This document shows positions 7,042 through 9,131 of a stretch of 9,131 nucleotides of DNA, one piece after another. The position numbers and the translations under genes were made by a program. Numbering within the stretch: the first letter of the stretch is position 1; the number at the start of each line of letters is the position of its first letter. The notes under the pieces were generated by a model. It saw only the letters and a program-made list of their open reading frames with translations. It made no database searches and was not told the origin of the DNA. This stretch comes from Pedobacter sp. (GTDB taxonomy: Bacteria > Bacteroidota > Bacteroidia > Sphingobacteriales > Sphingobacteriaceae): assembly GCA_028287885.1 (NCBI GenBank), contig JAQBOT010000318.1, positions 1 to 9,131 of the forward strand. Direction: 5' to 3'.

Positions 7042-8544
7042 TTAAGCAAAAAATCCATGAATAAACCATTGATGCGCATGATCTTCGGTATAGTGTCCAG
7101 ACCTAAAAAGCCAATAACGCTGCCCGGCCTCATCTTCTACCGTATAGTAGTCGCGGTGTTCTCCTGCATCCATCCACCATTCCCGTTCAATCCGTTCCGG
7201 GCCATCCGCCTTTTTAATAGGGTGCACCTTGCCTTTATACCGAAACAGCATCGGAGGATAATCTGGTATAGGTGCAGTCACCTGTATCGGTTCTGGAAAT
7301 GAAAGTAGCTTTGTAGGTCTGGGCCGGTCGGTAGGCCAGGCTAAATTTGTTATTTCAGCAATGGAACTGGCTACCTTAATGGAGCGCTCAGGCCAATAGT
7401 GCTCTTCAGGTAGATACCGGTGAATCGTACCTGAGCCCACCTTACCCTCCAGCCTGTCTAAAAGTTCAGCTACAGCGGTATCTTCCATAGCCGGCTTAGC
7501 TGCCCAAAGTTTTTCCTGCACTGGGTCTACTTCTTCAATTTTAGCAGCTTCCAGGATAAACAATTCAATCCCTAAGCCAGGTCTTATTTGTGCTATTTTA
7601 AGTTCAAATAACTTCAAAAGATGACTGGTGTTGAAAGTTGCACGATTTGTTCCTATTGTCACCTGTTCTATTTTACCATCAATGCGGTAAGCCAACAAGG
7701 TTGCTGTCCGAATCCCCATACCTTCGGTTTGTAGCCGCTTACATAAGGCTCCCAATAACCGCTGAATGGCTATTCCAATTGCATTGGCGGTACGGATTGG
7801 TTCCATACACGGCAGCCTTTCCTGGTATGCAGCCTGTAAAACAATTGGCTTTATAGGCTCCTCTTCCTGCCCGGTGGCTTGTCGTATCCTCAATAGTAAT
7901 TCTTCACCAAAGCGTCTTCTTAAATTGGATTTAGGCATTCTGATAAAACTGCTGATCTGATATAAGCCTAATTTATTTAAGCGTTGCAGTACCAGAGGAT
8001 CCAGGCGCAAAGCTGCAGCAGGTAAGGGCATCAAGGCTTCGGTATGTCTGCCAGCTTCCACTACAGGTTTATCTTTCCCAAACCTGCTTATTCCCCAGGC
8101 TGCACCAATGGTATCTGCAATGGCTGCCCTTACATCATAACCTTTACTTTGTAAACGACTAACAATTTCCTTTAAATAGGCCTCTTCAGCTCCCCAAAGA
8201 TGAGAACAGCCACTGATATCTAAAATTAATCCATCCTGGTTGTCTATAGCTACAATAGGTGTATACCTAATGCAATATTCCCCTAGTCCTTTTAACAATT
8301 TATTTGGCCTGGTCGGCTTGTCATCAAATACCTGTAACGAGGGAATTAATGCTTTTGCATCAGCTACAGCCATACCAGATGTAGCCCCCTGAAGTTCTGC
8401 AGCTGCACTTGCTGCAACAATCATCATACGTCCATGTACAGGCACAGCAAAAACATAGGGCATACCTTTTAATTCAGGCTTCCGAATACTTAGCCAGTCG
8501 GTCGTTAAATGACGGAACCATATGCAGAGAAATCTCTTTTGCAT
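7042..8544 (-). CDS. imuB: ImuB, inactive Y-family polymerase and mutasome hub
   Basis: ImuB is a Y-family polymerase homologue that has lost catalysis and links DnaE2, ImuA and the beta clamp. From the ATG at 8544 it is 500 residues and begins MQKRFLCIWFRHLTTDWLSI. The metal-binding acids of true Y-family enzymes are missing: the N-terminal strand reads LCIWFRHLTTDW instead of a DMD-type motif, and the second site reads ILDISGCSHLWG (107-118) after a segment without the usual DE pair. QEKLW (343-347) fits the QxxLW/F beta-clamp binding pattern and lies just beyond the little-finger region, as in other ImuB proteins. The C-terminal ImuB domain ends YWLFRSGHY...WFIHGFFA, typical of the family. 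An open frame extends upstream to 8658, but it overlaps imuA; ATG 8544 lies one base after the imuA stop and gives the family N-terminus, indicating translational coupling. Confidence 0.95.
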   Translation of the reverse strand: MQKRFLCIWFRHLTTDWLSIRKPELKGMPYVFAVPVHGRMMIVAASAAAELQGATSGMAVADAKALIPSLQVFDDKPTRPNKLLKGLGEYCIRYTPIVAIDNQDGLILDISGCSHLWGAEEAYLKEIVSRLQSKGYDVRAAIADTIGAAWGISRFGKDKPVVEAGRHTEALMPLPAAALRLDPLVLQRLNKLGLYQISSFIRMPKSNLRRRFGEELLLRIRQATGQEEEPIKPIVLQAAYQERLPCMEPIRTANAIGIAIQRLLGALCKRLQTEGMGIRTATLLAYRIDGKIEQVTIGTNRATFNTSHLLKLFELKIAQIRPGLGIELFILEAAKIEEVDPVQEKLWAAKPAMEDTAVAELLDRLEGKVGSGTIHRYLPEEHYWPERSIKVASSIAEITNLAWPTDRPRPTKLLSFPEPIQVTAPIPDYPPMLFRYKGKVHPIKKADGPERIEREWWMDAGEHRDYYTVEDEAGQRYWLFRSGHYTEDHAHQWFIHGFFA

Positions 8545-8545
8545 G

Positions 8546-9131
8546 TTATAAGGCTTTTCGCTGTAGTTCTTGATTTGAAGCATGTAAAACACCTGTGTTT
8601 TCGATTGGTACAAAGCGACCGGCAGCCCATTCCATTTTCCAGGAACCTGGAATCCCATTGCGGACTTTTAACAGTTCTACTGTCCAGCGTGGGTAACCAA
8701 CACCCGGCATACCCTCTTCCAATACACTGGGTAATGGTGTAATTCTCCAACGGGCAACGCAAGCTGTCGTACTTAACTTCCTTGGGTCATTTCTTAGAAT
8801 AAATCCAGTAACCTTACTCTGCTCTACAGCGAGTTGAAGTCGCCTGCTCGCTGTTAGGTTGATATCTCTGGCTTCAGCAACAACGGCAGAAAGCCCTTCG
8901 CATTTTAGTGCTTCTTCCATAGCCCAGAGCACATCTTTTTCATGCCGTAAATCAATAAAGATGATTCGATCTGGTTCAACACCAAAAGCCTTAAGTGCTG
9001 GAGGAAATATAGTCCTATCCACACTGATCCAAAGACAAGCGCCACCTTGCTGCATTAGTACGTTTAACAAACCGGAAATAAAGCCCGCAGATGACGCTGC
9101 ATGTTCAGGCGCTTCAGTTAGGAATTCATGT
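8546..9131 (-). CDS. imuA: ImuA, RecA/SulA-like mutasome component (5' end outside window)
   Basis: ImuA is the RecA/SulA-superfamily accessory protein of the ImuABC mutasome; it supports translesion synthesis with ImuB and DnaE2. The visible 194 residues open with HEFLTEAPEHAASSAGFISG and continue through LMQQGGACLWIS, FPPALKAFGVEPDRIIFIDL, KDVLWAMEEALKCEG, SRRLQLAVEQSKVTGFILR and GMPGVGYPRWTVELLKVRNG to a variable tail. These match Bacteroidota ImuA proteins as I remember them, which are about 240-270 residues, so some 50-70 N-terminal residues, including any nucleotide-binding loop, lie beyond the right edge. The first in-frame start-like codon, TTG at 9070, is internal and not a real start, because the frame is open and conserved to 9131. 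The stop TAA (8546-8548) is one base before the imuB ATG. Any damage-responsive operator of the operon would also be outside the window. Confidence 0.93.
   Translation of the reverse strand, partial: HEFLTEAPEHAASSAGFISGLLNVLMQQGGACLWISVDRTIFPPALKAFGVEPDRIIFIDLRHEKDVLWAMEEALKCEGLSAVVAEARDINLTASRRLQLAVEQSKVTGFILRNDPRKLSTTACVARWRITPLPSVLEEGMPGVGYPRWTVELLKVRNGIPGSWKMEWAAGRFVPIENTGVLHASNQELQRKAL

Noticed and set aside
8545..8658. Upstream extension of imuB by 38 codons
   Set aside because: The extension overlaps imuA coding sequence and has no ImuB similarity; the ATG at 8544, one base after the imuA stop, gives the family N-terminus.
8505..8762. A minus-strand open frame of 85 codons overlapping imuA and imuB
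   Set aside because: It lies wholly within the coding sequence of imuA and the first codons of imuB in another frame; both of those are recognisable conserved families.
9068..9070. TTG at 9070 as the imuA start
   Set aside because: The frame stays open to the window edge and encodes conserved ImuA sequence (HEFLTEAPEHAASSAGFISG) upstream of this codon, so the gene is 5'-truncated by the window.
3802..9131. Search for a LexA/SOS-type operator controlling the imu cassette
   Set aside because: The promoter of the operon should lie upstream of imuA, beyond position 9131, so regulation cannot be judged from this window.
1..9131. CRISPR arrays, insertion sequences, attachment sites, tRNA or rRNA genes
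   Set aside because: No periodic direct repeats, terminal inverted repeats, transposase or integrase sequences, or RNA-gene-like segments were noticed; nearly all of the sequence is accounted for by protein-coding genes.

Overview
The window looks like chromosomal DNA of a Bacteroidota bacterium, most likely of the Sphingobacteriaceae type (Pedobacter/Mucilaginibacter-like). This is inferred from three things: the gene order imuA-imuB-dnaE2 with protein sequences of the kind I know from that group; a lipoprotein signal peptide at the left edge; and the absence of a recognisable Shine-Dalgarno sequence before any start codon I examined, which is usual in this phylum. No rRNA, tRNA, CRISPR array, insertion sequence or phage gene is visible.

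Layout. (1) Positions 1-149, minus strand: the first 49 codons of a lipoprotein gene that runs off the left edge. (2) 288-869, plus strand: a NudK-type GDP-mannose/nucleotide-sugar Nudix hydrolase, divergent from the lipoprotein gene. (3) 866-3698, minus strand: three closely spaced genes that read as one transcription unit. These are a cytoplasmic thermolysin-like zinc metallopeptidase (2247-3698), an unrecognised 128-residue protein (1835-2221) and a ZnT9-like cation diffusion facilitator (866-1777). (4) 3802-9131, minus strand: the mutagenic translesion cassette imuA (5' end outside the window), imuB and dnaE2, separated by 1 and 12 bases.

Function. ImuA, ImuB and DnaE2 together form the ImuABC mutasome, which copies damaged DNA with low fidelity. 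ImuB is a Y-family polymerase relative that lacks the catalytic acids and acts as a hub; DnaE2 is the polymerase. Both carry a sequence resembling a beta-clamp binding pentapeptide (QEKLW in ImuB, QEELF at the DnaE2 C-terminus).

The least ordinary part is the metallopeptidase and its small neighbour. The peptidase has the full set of thermolysin-family catalytic motifs but no signal peptide. The downstream small protein appears by eye to share a C-terminal module with the peptidase. This arrangement recalls protealysin and its co-encoded inhibitor emfourin, though I do not see sequence similarity to emfourin. The remaining genes are familiar families. Several starts were corrected from the longest open frame: CDF to a GTG at 1777, dnaE2 to an ATG at 7029, imuB to an ATG at 8544, and imuA to an open 5' end.
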